Shown here: positions 1 to 6,602 of the stretch, piece by piece
How positions within the stretch are numbered: the stretch's first letter is position 1
Layout: every line of letters starts with the position of its first letter
Assembly (NCBI GenBank): GCA_024644125.1
Contig: JAHELQ010000028.1
Location: forward strand, 1-20,530
DNA from: Candidatus Aminicenantota bacterium
GTDB lineage: Bacteria; Acidobacteriota; Aminicenantia; UBA2199
Length of the DNA stretch: 20,530 bases
Reading direction: 5' to 3'
Program-made: the position numbers and the translations under genes
The notes under the pieces: generated by a model
What the model saw: only the letters and a program-made list of their open reading frames with translations
Database searches by the model: none
Told to the model about the DNA's origin: nothing

Positions 1-3000
1 GTGTTGTTTATCTTCGGCGGCAGCGGCGGGGCCCGTACCATCAACCAGGCGGCTGTCGATATTCTACCGCAACTGCTGGAAATGGGCGATCTCACTGTAA
101 TTCTTGCTACTGGAAGAGGTTATTCGAAGGAGTACAAGGCTCTGGAAGAAACCCATAAATTATTGCAACGGAAAGGGCTTCCGTCTGAAGTGCCGGGCCG
201 GTTCCTTATGCGGGAATACTTCGACAATATCTCGGAGATCTATTCCATCGCCGACTTGATTGTGGCGCGGGCCGGAGCGGGGACCATCAAAGAGATCACC
301 ACGGTCGGCATCCCTTCCATCTTGATTCCGAAAATCGATCTTCCCGGCGACCACCAGATTCTCAATGCCAACGAAGTGCAAAAGGCCGGAGGCGCCAGGG
401 TTGTGTACGAAGAGGTACGGATAAAGGACAACCGCCGTGAGATTTTCATTCCTCTCGAGCACTTGTTCGCGGAGATCAAAGAGACTCTTTACGACGGCGC
501 CCGATTGTTCAACATGAGGAAAAACCTCAAGCAAATCGAGAAACAAAATAGCGCGGAGTTGATTCTCAAGGAAATCGAAGGGGTGACGGAGCGGTCGAAA
601 AAAACCGAAGAGAAGCAGATCAAAGTGTTTTATTTGCAATCCAGGGATAACGACAAAAGCTTCGAGTTGATCTTCGATACCACTACATTCGGTAATACAT
701 ACTTGAGCGATGTATACCTGGAAGAGTTGGAGCAGGATGTCCTTTTCAGGATCAAGAATTTCAATTCCAGCGATCAACTTATCTTGAAGCGTTCTTACGG
801 CGATATCAAGGTAAATGGGGTTCCGGTGGACAAATGGGCGGAGATCGGCGAAGATGGCGAGATCGAAATCCATAAAAAGTCCTTCGTTCTAAAAAGTTAT
901 TATGAGAAAGTTCCTCAATTGAGGGGGCAGAAGAGCACCACCTCCAAGATGTTGGGGTCGTCACTGGGCATTCTTGTCTCCCGGTTGGGTGGATTTTTGC
1001 GGGAGGTTTTCACTGCGGCGTTTTTTGGGGCCGGCCGGGAAATGGATATCTTTGTTATCGGCCTCACGTTGTCGAATTTCATTCGCCGGATTGTCGCGGA
1101 AAACGCGTTGGAGAATGCGTTTTTGCCGATCTTTTTGCGGATGTTCCACCGCACGTCCAGGAAAAAGACCTGGGAGTCGGCGTCATCGGTGATCAATGTG
1201 ACGTTGCTGATTTCGCTGGTGTTTACCATCATCGGTATCCTATTGGCGCCGCTGATCATCAAGGTATTGTTCCCTGTGTTCCAGGAGCGGGGGATGTATA
1301 CGGATACCGTGAATATGACGCGGTTGATGTTTCCTTATTTATTTCTAGTTACAGTGGCCGCGATTATGGCCACATACCTGAAAGCCTTCAACCGCTTCGG
1401 TCTGGCGGAATCGTCGGCTGTGTTCTTCTCCATCGGTACCGTGTTTGGAATTATAGTGTTCTATTCCTCGCTGGGCCTTTATTCCCTGGCGGTGGGCGTG
1501 CTGCTTGGCGGGGTGATCCAGATTTTGTTCCTTTTGCCGTTCGCCTGGAAGGTGTTGTCGGACCGGAGAATGGAGTATTCGTTCAAATTGGGCATCGATT
1601 TTACCAGCCCTGTGAACAAGAAATATTATGCGCAATTGGGGCCGATAACCTTCGATGTGCTGCTGGCCAAAACATCCGAGATCGTCGACCGGTTATTGGC
1701 ATCGCGGTTGAGCGTGGGTTCAGTGTCTTATCTTTATTATAGCCAGACTATTTTCCGGCTGCCCTTCGCCATCATTTCCCAGGCCATCAATTCGGTTATC
1801 CTGAAGGAATTTTCGGATAAAATCGCCCTGTTCGACAAGGAGAAGGCGAAGCGATTGTTCGTGGACGGGATCAAAACCAATGTTTTTTTGTTGATGCCGG
1901 TATCGATCTTGATGTATATGTTAGCCCAGCCGATTGTGTCTCTCTTGCTGGAGCGGATGAATTTCACGTCTGAGGCGGTGAAGAGCACAGCCTTCGCCCT
2001 CGAGTTTTATTCCATCGGTTTGATCGGTTGGGGAATTCACTCGTTCACCGTGAGGATCTTTTCAGCGCGGATCGATATCAAGACATCGGTGTTGCTCAAC
2101 TTCTTCATGCTCTCTACCAATATCGCCCTGTGTATCACCCTGGTACGCACCTCCCTGGGATATGCGGGATTGGCATTGGCCACCTCCTTTTCCTATCTGG
2201 TGTTTTCCATTATCCGGGTGGCGGTGTTGAACCGCAAGATGGCGGCTGAGGGGATTGTGGTGAAGAAGAATGAGATTTTACCCTCCCTGTTCAAAACGAT
2301 GGGAGCTTCGCTGATAATGGTGATTGTTCTGAAACTGTCCCATATTATTTTCGCCAGAATCGAGTTTTCTTCGAAAATGGTAGGAAACATCGTGTTGATT
2401 ATGTCCCTGACTTTTATCGGTATTTCGATCTTCATCCTATCCTCGCTTCTGTTGCGCAATACCGAGGTTCTGATTTTCAAGAAAAAACGTCTCAACAAAA
2501 ACGGCGAGGTTCCGGTGTCGCTGTTATCCCCGTTCAAGTTCCTGGAAGCGGTGACAAAGGATCCCGGCACCTATTCGGACGATTATTTTTATAAAATCAA
2601 TATATATATTTCCAGCCCCAGTTGGGAAATCCGCAATATAGGGATTAAATTGATCGGTCTCTTCAAGGATAAGAGCAAAGCGGGAGTATTGTTGGAAATT
2701 CTGAAGTCCAAAAAAGAGAATGGATTTGTCAAGCGCAACGCCCTGATCGCGTTAAAGCAACTGGATGTCTGGGAAGAGAAATTCGAGATTTTACTCGAAC
2801 GGTTGCTGGACGATGGTTATTACGAGGTGCGGGTGGCGGCGATTCAGTATGTGACCAAATGTGTGCCGCCGCATGAATATGATGGCTTCAGGGAGATAAT
2901 CCGGAAAAAATTGCTCCATTCCACCCTCGAGGAGAAATTGGCGGCGTTGCGGGTGACCGCCCGCCTCGGCAATGCGGAAGATCTGGATTATTTGAAAGGG

Positions 3001-3192
3001 TATTACCTCAACAGCAATTCTCTGCTGAGGGAAGAATTTCTGGAGTTGTTATACAATTTTTACCGGCGTAAAATCTTGAATGCCGGGCAGGTCAGGGAGC
3101 ATGTGACGCGGGTACTCATCACCTCCAACAATGTGAGTCCCGAATTCAAATTGCGGGCCACTATCAAAAAGATTTTGCGGGAGATCGAATAA
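1..3192 (+). CDS. MurG (C-terminal half) - MurJ - HEAT fusion protein, 5' end outside window
   Basis: One uninterrupted frame of 1063 codons carries two consecutive lipid II activities. Residues about 1-196 match the C-terminal GT28 domain of MurG, which adds GlcNAc to lipid I. They begin at the glycine loop GGSGGARTINQ and include RAGAGTIKEI and GDHQILNANEVQKAGGARVV, the UDP-GlcNAc site region. In E. coli MurG this loop lies near residue 190, so the N-terminal acceptor domain should lie upstream of base 1 and the GTG at base 1 is probably internal. Residues about 207-305 are a beta-rich insert. Residues about 316-822 are a full MurJ/MviN flippase with some 14 hydrophobic segments. R328, R334, D349 and R362 align with E. 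coli R18, R24, D39 and R52. Residues about 840-1063 form helical HEAT-like repeats. The stop codon lies 2 bases before mraY. Domain calls are from family knowledge; coupled synthesis and flipping is inference. Confidence 0.88.
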   Translation: MLFIFGGSGGARTINQAAVDILPQLLEMGDLTVILATGRGYSKEYKALEETHKLLQRKGLPSEVPGRFLMREYFDNISEIYSIADLIVARAGAGTIKEITTVGIPSILIPKIDLPGDHQILNANEVQKAGGARVVYEEVRIKDNRREIFIPLEHLFAEIKETLYDGARLFNMRKNLKQIEKQNSAELILKEIEGVTERSKKTEEKQIKVFYLQSRDNDKSFELIFDTTTFGNTYLSDVYLEELEQDVLFRIKNFNSSDQLILKRSYGDIKVNGVPVDKWAEIGEDGEIEIHKKSFVLKSYYEKVPQLRGQKSTTSKMLGSSLGILVSRLGGFLREVFTAAFFGAGREMDIFVIGLTLSNFIRRIVAENALENAFLPIFLRMFHRTSRKKTWESASSVINVTLLISLVFTIIGILLAPLIIKVLFPVFQERGMYTDTVNMTRLMFPYLFLVTVAAIMATYLKAFNRFGLAESSAVFFSIGTVFGIIVFYSSLGLYSLAVGVLLGGVIQILFLLPFAWKVLSDRRMEYSFKLGIDFTSPVNKKYYAQLGPITFDVLLAKTSEIVDRLLASRLSVGSVSYLYYSQTIFRLPFAIISQAINSVILKEFSDKIALFDKEKAKRLFVDGIKTNVFLLMPVSILMYMLAQPIVSLLLERMNFTSEAVKSTAFALEFYSIGLIGWGIHSFTVRIFSARIDIKTSVLLNFFMLSTNIALCITLVRTSLGYAGLALATSFSYLVFSIIRVAVLNRKMAAEGIVVKKNEILPSLFKTMGASLIMVIVLKLSHIIFARIEFSSKMVGNIVLIMSLTFIGISIFILSSLLLRNTEVLIFKKKRLNKNGEVPVSLLSPFKFLEAVTKDPGTYSDDYFYKINIYISSPSWEIRNIGIKLIGLFKDKSKAGVLLEILKSKKENGFVKRNALIALKQLDVWEEKFEILLERLLDDGYYEVRVAAIQYVTKCVPPHEYDGFREIIRKKLLHSTLEEKLAALRVTARLGNAEDLDYLKGYYLNSNSLLREEFLELLYNFYRRKILNAGQVREHVTRVLITSNNVSPEFKLRATIKKILREIE

Positions 3193-3194
3193 TT

Positions 3195-4289
3195 ATGCTT
3201 TTGTGGTTAATGGACGCATTTTCTACGTTTCCGATCCAGAGACTGGTGGCCTATATCAGCTTCCGTTCGTTAATGGCCATGTTGACGTCGTTTTTAATCG
3301 GATTGTTGTTGGGTAAAAAACTGATCAATATCATCTACAGGCTAAATCTGCGTGACAAAGCGCGGGATTATGGCGATATCTCTTCGAAGAACAAGAGCGG
3401 CACTCCCACGATGGGCGGTTTGATCATTTTCATCTCGTTTTTGGCCTCTGTGTTGTTCTGGGGGAAATTGAACAATTATTTCATCACCATTGTCCTGTTC
3501 GCCGGTTTTTGGTTCACGGCGTTGGGTTTTATGGATGATTACCTCAAGAGTGTCAGGGGATCGAGCGATGCCGGTATGAGTCGCGGTTTGAAGTTGGTGT
3601 TCCAGTCATTGTTCGGTTTGATACTGGCCTTCCTGGTGTTATCCCCGTCATCCACTCCTTTCGGGGCTCATGTCACCAAATTGTTCGTGCCCTTTGTCAA
3701 AAATCCGGTTGTGGATTTGTCCTATTTTTATTATCCGTTTATTATTCTTGTGATTGTAGGCATTTCCAATTCCATCAATTTCGCCGATGGCCTCGATGGC
3801 CTGGCCACTGTTCCGGTTTCATTGCTTGCCGCGGTGTATGCTATATTCGCCTATATTATCGGTAATATGAAGGCTGCCGAATATCTGTTGTTTCCTTTTT
3901 TCAATGGAGCCGGTGAGTTGGTGATCGCCCTGTCTGCGTTGGTGGGGGCGTTGGCTGCGTTTTTATGGTTCAATACCTATCCCGCGGAAATATTTATGGG
4001 GGATACCGGCTCCCTGTTTCTGGGGGGAGTGATCGGTACTTCCGCTGTGTTACTGAAAAAGGAGTTATTGTTCCTGATTGCCGGCGGGGTATTTGTGATC
4101 GAATTTTTATCGGTGTTCGTTCAGGACTACATTGGGATCAAGCTACTGAAGCGACGAATATTTTACCGGGCTCCGATCCATCACACCTACCAGTTTATGG
4201 GGATCGGCGAACCTAAGATCGTGGTGCGTTTTTGGATTATCGCGGTGATTTTTATGCTGGTCAGTTTGATCAGTATCAAATTGAGGTAG
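3195..4289 (+). CDS. mraY: Phospho-N-acetylmuramoyl-pentapeptide transferase (lipid I synthase)
   Basis: This integral membrane enzyme moves phospho-MurNAc-pentapeptide from UDP to undecaprenyl phosphate, giving lipid I, the substrate of MurG. Its 364 residues are the usual family length. Visible motifs are GTPTMGG near residue 72, the Mg-binding pair D114-D115 in MDDY, NFADGLDGLA with D198 and D201, and MGDTGSL with D270. APIHHTYQFMG at 326-336 stands where MraY normally has three histidines; here the third is T331. About ten hydrophobic segments are seen. The ATG follows the upstream stop by 2 bases and GGGAG lies 11 bases before it, so it is probably co-transcribed and translationally coupled with the MurG-MurJ gene. 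Gene order is reversed relative to common dcw clusters, where mraY precedes murG. Confidence 0.96.
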   Translation: MLLWLMDAFSTFPIQRLVAYISFRSLMAMLTSFLIGLLLGKKLINIIYRLNLRDKARDYGDISSKNKSGTPTMGGLIIFISFLASVLFWGKLNNYFITIVLFAGFWFTALGFMDDYLKSVRGSSDAGMSRGLKLVFQSLFGLILAFLVLSPSSTPFGAHVTKLFVPFVKNPVVDLSYFYYPFIILVIVGISNSINFADGLDGLATVPVSLLAAVYAIFAYIIGNMKAAEYLLFPFFNGAGELVIALSALVGALAAFLWFNTYPAEIFMGDTGSLFLGGVIGTSAVLLKKELLFLIAGGVFVIEFLSVFVQDYIGIKLLKRRIFYRAPIHHTYQFMGIGEPKIVVRFWIIAVIFMLVSLISIKLR

Positions 4290-4298
4290 GTTTCAGCC

Positions 4299-4979
4299 AT
4301 GTTCTCCGAAGATTTCCAGGCAGTGTTGCTGTTTATGAGCCGGTCGATGAAGCCTTTTCTGGCGCATACCGGTCTGTATTTGGCGATGTTTTTTTTGACG
4401 GTTCTGGCGCTTGTGCCGGGATTTTTTCTCTCCCTCTCGCTGGGCGGATCTATGTGGGGCTTCGCCAGTCTGGCGATGATTGTGGGAGCCGCCCATTGGT
4501 GGATCCGCAGACGTGTCGTGTTTCCTTCGTTGGTCCGTCTCGATTGGATGTTTCTCCATTTTTTACAGGAAAGGGAGGGAACTCCGGTTATGTTGGAGGG
4601 GAAACACGTCGGGTCCGAATTGCGACAATTGCGAAAAAATCTTCGCCGCTTCGCGTTATTCAGGTTTTCGCGGGGTATTCAGGCGGCGGCTATTGTATTG
4701 TGGTTGGATCTGGAATTACGCTTCGAGGGACTGGAGGGTCGTTGGGACGATATTTTGAAAGATGGTTACAGATATATTTTTAGAGGGTATCTTCTGCTTG
4801 GTCTTTTGTTGTTTGTTTTTTGGGGAATTTCGTTCCTTTCCACCTTTGGGCTCGATTTGCCTATCAAGCTATTGATTTTTACTCTGGGAGCCGTTTTTGC
4901 CGCTTTTCTCCATCAAGCGGTTATAGAGCCAATGATCTATCTTCTCACGTTACGTCGGATGCATTCTGGAATTATATAA
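4299..4979 (+). CDS. Unrecognised integral membrane protein, last gene of the lipid II operon
   Basis: The 226 residues match no family I can name. Two hydrophobic segments lie at about 22-48 and 50-66. A basic, probably cytoplasmic middle region follows (RRRVVFPSLVRLDW, then a charged helix rich in R and L), and two or three more segments lie at about 163-215. The start is 9 bases after the mraY stop, with GAGG overlapping the end of mraY, so it belongs to the same transcript. The protein is rich in aromatic and small residues and shows no catalytic motif. Being last in an operon of lipid II genes suggests a cell-envelope role, but that is inference. The next gene converges from the minus strand. 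Confidence 0.75.
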   Translation: MFSEDFQAVLLFMSRSMKPFLAHTGLYLAMFFLTVLALVPGFFLSLSLGGSMWGFASLAMIVGAAHWWIRRRVVFPSLVRLDWMFLHFLQEREGTPVMLEGKHVGSELRQLRKNLRRFALFRFSRGIQAAAIVLWLDLELRFEGLEGRWDDILKDGYRYIFRGYLLLGLLLFVFWGISFLSTFGLDLPIKLLIFTLGAVFAAFLHQAVIEPMIYLLTLRRMHSGII

Positions 4980-5021
4980 AAAAAAGCGTCGGGCAGTCCG
5001 GGAGGGCATTGGCGTTTCCGT

Positions 5022-5030
5022 CCCCCCCCC
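5022..5030. repeat. Run of nine C between convergent genes
   Basis: A mononucleotide tract of nine cytosines sits in the 73-base gap between the membrane protein and the convergent 65-residue gene. Such tracts can vary in length by slippage, but this one is in no reading frame I support and no clear terminator hairpin is next to it. Confidence 0.5.
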
Positions 5031-5052
5031 ATGTCTGCGCCCGTTGTGCATG

Positions 5053-5250
5053 TTATCCCAAAAATGCGTCGATACTATGGCCGACAATTTCGGTGGCCAG
5101 GTTTTTTACCATTGCGACATCTTCTGGATTATCGGGAAGTTCCAACGCTTTGACCCTGGATATTCCAGTTCGGCTGGCAAGCTGGATACGCCCGTTCATT
5201 CCGGCTTTTTCTTCCACTACTTTGAAGATCTTTTCGATTTGAGCTCCCAT
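5053..5250 (-). CDS. Small protein of unknown function (65 aa) downstream of the roadblock gene
   Basis: The start is well supported: AAGGAG lies 7 bases before the ATG, and the gene begins 18 bases after the stop of the receiver-DUF4388-roadblock gene on the same strand. The product is small and soluble, with an amphipathic first helix (IEKIFKVVEEKAG), a middle stretch NGRIQLASRTGISRVKALEL and a final helix ending in HSIDAFLG. There are no cysteines, membrane segments or signal peptide. I do not recognise the family. Tight coupling to a roadblock gene suggests a partner of that protein or of the MglA-like GTPase, but this is inference only. Confidence 0.72.
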   Translation of the reverse strand: MGAQIEKIFKVVEEKAGMNGRIQLASRTGISRVKALELPDNPEDVAMVKNLATEIVGHSIDAFLG

Positions 5251-5268
5251 ATTGATTCTCCTTTTATA

Positions 5269-6423
5269 TTAACCGGCTATTGCTTCTTCGAATACATCGA
5301 TGGCATGGGGAAGGGCTATGTTCAGTAACAAGCCCAACTGGGCTTTGGTGCCGTCAACCAGCATACCCCAACCGAAGTCGCCCATCGGGATAACAATCGC
5401 CATTTTTCTGTCCGCCAGATCCAACAGGTAAAAACGGCCCAGGATAGGGAACCCCGCGATTTTTAACGTTTTGTTCATGAAACCTGTCAATTCGTTGAAC
5501 AATGCGGTGGCTTCGGGTTTGGAATTGTAGGCCGCGATTGATTGGCCGTCCTGAGACATCCAGATATCGCTGGCCAGCAAACCATCGCCCAGGTCTTTCT
5601 TCAATGTTTCGATCGCTTCGTTTAATTTTTGTATGTTCATTATTACCTCCTTGGGTTCTTTTTTAGTTTGTGTGATAGATTCTTCGCCGGTGAGTTCCAC
5701 CGGACCTAACGCCTCTTCCTCGTAACTGATGTCGAGGTCGAGCGGTTCCTGTTTTTGCGTTTCGTCTTTTCTGCTAAACGCTTCCACTATAATGGCGCTC
5801 AGGGGATTCATTATTTTTTTTGTTTTCCGTTTTGTTTTCCAATCGATCTCGATAGCGGCGGCTTCCCAGGATATGATTTCAAGGGCCGCGTCCTCCGCCT
5901 CCAGATTTTGAGTTTCCGCATCCATCAATTGGCCTTTCGTGAAGTATAAGAATCCGGTTTTGTTGCTCTCCCGGATTTTTAACGTACAGGTTTTGTTTTC
6001 CATTTCCACCAATTGGAGAAATGATGGTAGTGATATTCCCTTCAAATAACCGCTGGATTTGGCCTCGAGCCCGGTGTAAATCGATTCTATCAATGCGTTG
6101 AAGTCCAGGGGTTTTTCCAGGTATTGAAACGTACCCATTGTGCGCATGTTGTTCTCGATTTCCGGAGTTCCGAACGCCGTGATGATGATTACCGGAAGAC
6201 CGGGGAAGTTCCGGCTGACGTGGGCCAGTAATTCGAATCCGTCCATTTTCGGCATTTTTATATCCGAGACAATCAGGTCGATACCGGAAGTGTCGAGTAA
6301 TTGCACCGCTTCTTCTCCATTTGGAGCAGTGAGGATATCGAGGTCTTCTTCCAGGGAGCGCAACCCATCGGCGAGGCTTAGCAGGAAATTTCGATCATCG
6401 TCTACAATTAATATTGTCGCCAT
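5269..6423 (-). CDS. Response regulator with receiver, DUF4388 (PatA N-terminal) and roadblock/LC7 domains
   Basis: The 384-residue protein has three domains. A receiver at 1-120 has acidic residues D8-D10, phosphoacceptor D54 in VSDIKMPKMDG and the lysine in EKPLDF. A DUF4388/PatA N-terminal-like domain at about 125-225 contains GYLKGISLPSFLQLVEMEN and GFLYFTKGQLMDAE. After a charged linker, a roadblock/LC7 domain runs from about 262 to 384. Roadblock proteins of the MglB type act on MglA GTPases, and a MglA-like gene lies upstream in the same block. I chose the ATG at 6423 because GAGGACGG precedes it and because a sigma-54 promoter predicts transcription starting near 6438. An alternative ATG at 6453 would lie upstream of that start. 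No DNA-binding domain is visible, so output is probably protein-protein. Confidence 0.9.
   Translation of the reverse strand: MATILIVDDDRNFLLSLADGLRSLEEDLDILTAPNGEEAVQLLDTSGIDLIVSDIKMPKMDGFELLAHVSRNFPGLPVIIITAFGTPEIENNMRTMGTFQYLEKPLDFNALIESIYTGLEAKSSGYLKGISLPSFLQLVEMENKTCTLKIRESNKTGFLYFTKGQLMDAETQNLEAEDAALEIISWEAAAIEIDWKTKRKTKKIMNPLSAIIVEAFSRKDETQKQEPLDLDISYEEEALGPVELTGEESITQTKKEPKEVIMNIQKLNEAIETLKKDLGDGLLASDIWMSQDGQSIAAYNSKPEATALFNELTGFMNKTLKIAGFPILGRFYLLDLADRKMAIVIPMGDFGWGMLVDGTKAQLGLLLNIALPHAIDVFEEAIAG
5638..5652 (-). promoter_or_regulatory. Internal ribosome binding site and in-frame ATG for a free roadblock protein
   Basis: Inside the receiver-DUF4388-roadblock gene the minus strand reads AAGGAGGTAATAATG: a near-perfect Shine-Dalgarno sequence four bases before an in-frame ATG at 5640. 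Starting there gives 123 residues (5269-5640) beginning MNIQKLNEAIETL, which is just the roadblock domain. The longer frame reads the same bases as P-K-E-V-I-M in its linker. This site is a better match than the RBS of the full-length start. Either both proteins are made, or it is a relic of two genes that fused. Confidence 0.6.
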
Positions 6424-6448
6424 TTTGTACCGTCCTCGCACAAGTAGA

Positions 6449-6465
6449 TGCAAATGTTATGCCAA
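6449..6465 (-). promoter_or_regulatory. Sigma-54 (RpoN) -24/-12 promoter for the receiver-DUF4388-roadblock gene
   Basis: On the minus strand TTGGCATAACATTTGCA carries the -24 GG and -12 GC with exactly ten bases between them, matching TGGCAC-N5-TTGCW except for one C-to-T change. The predicted start, near 6438, leaves a leader of about 15 bases that still holds GAGGACGG before the ATG at 6423. The gene immediately upstream encodes an NtrC-type activator with an intact GAFTGA motif, the partner such promoters require. Confidence 0.75.
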
Positions 6466-6549
6466 CGGAGTCTGCACCTATTGATTAAAATAAAACTCTT
6501 ACCCTGAAAAGGTTTTGAGGAAATCTGGATTATCCGGGGCTTGCCTGAT

Positions 6550-6578
6550 GGGTCATATTGATCTATTCATTGTGACCC
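6550..6578 (-). promoter_or_regulatory. Candidate activator-binding dyad upstream of the sigma-54 promoter
   Basis: The inverted repeat GGGTCA-N17-TGACCC is centred at 6564, about 105 bases before the -24 element, a usual distance for an NtrC-type enhancer site. The arms are perfect over six bases. Only one such site is seen, and it abuts the hairpin at the end of the activator gene, so the assignment is tentative. Confidence 0.35.
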
Positions 6579-6602
6579 GCCCGGTTATACATGGACGGGT
6601 TA
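6575..6602 (-). terminator. Stem-loop at the stop codon of the NtrC-type gene
   Basis: In the minus-strand transcript ACCCGUCC pairs with GGGCGGGU (eight pairs, one of them G-U) around a ten-base loop. The stem starts within the TAA stop. There is no U-run after it, so it may protect the 3' end or attenuate transcription rather than end it outright. Confidence 0.4.

Noticed and set aside
160..873. 237-codon open frame antisense to the MurG region
   Set aside because: It mirrors a well-supported gene, has no ribosome site, and its translation resembles no family.
4232..4783. 183-codon plus-strand frame overlapping mraY and the membrane protein
   Set aside because: It lies in another frame of two supported genes, lacks a ribosome site and reads as Ser/Gly/Arg-rich shadow sequence.
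5814..5821. Run of eight A (minus strand) in the receiver-DUF4388 gene as a programmed slippage site
   Set aside because: The frame is intact on both sides and encodes an ordinary KTKK linker; nothing shows that a shifted product is used.
6424..6453. Upstream ATG extending the receiver protein by ten residues (MHLLVRGRYK)
   Set aside because: It lies above the predicted sigma-54 start site and lacks a Shine-Dalgarno sequence; receivers normally begin just before ILIVDDD.
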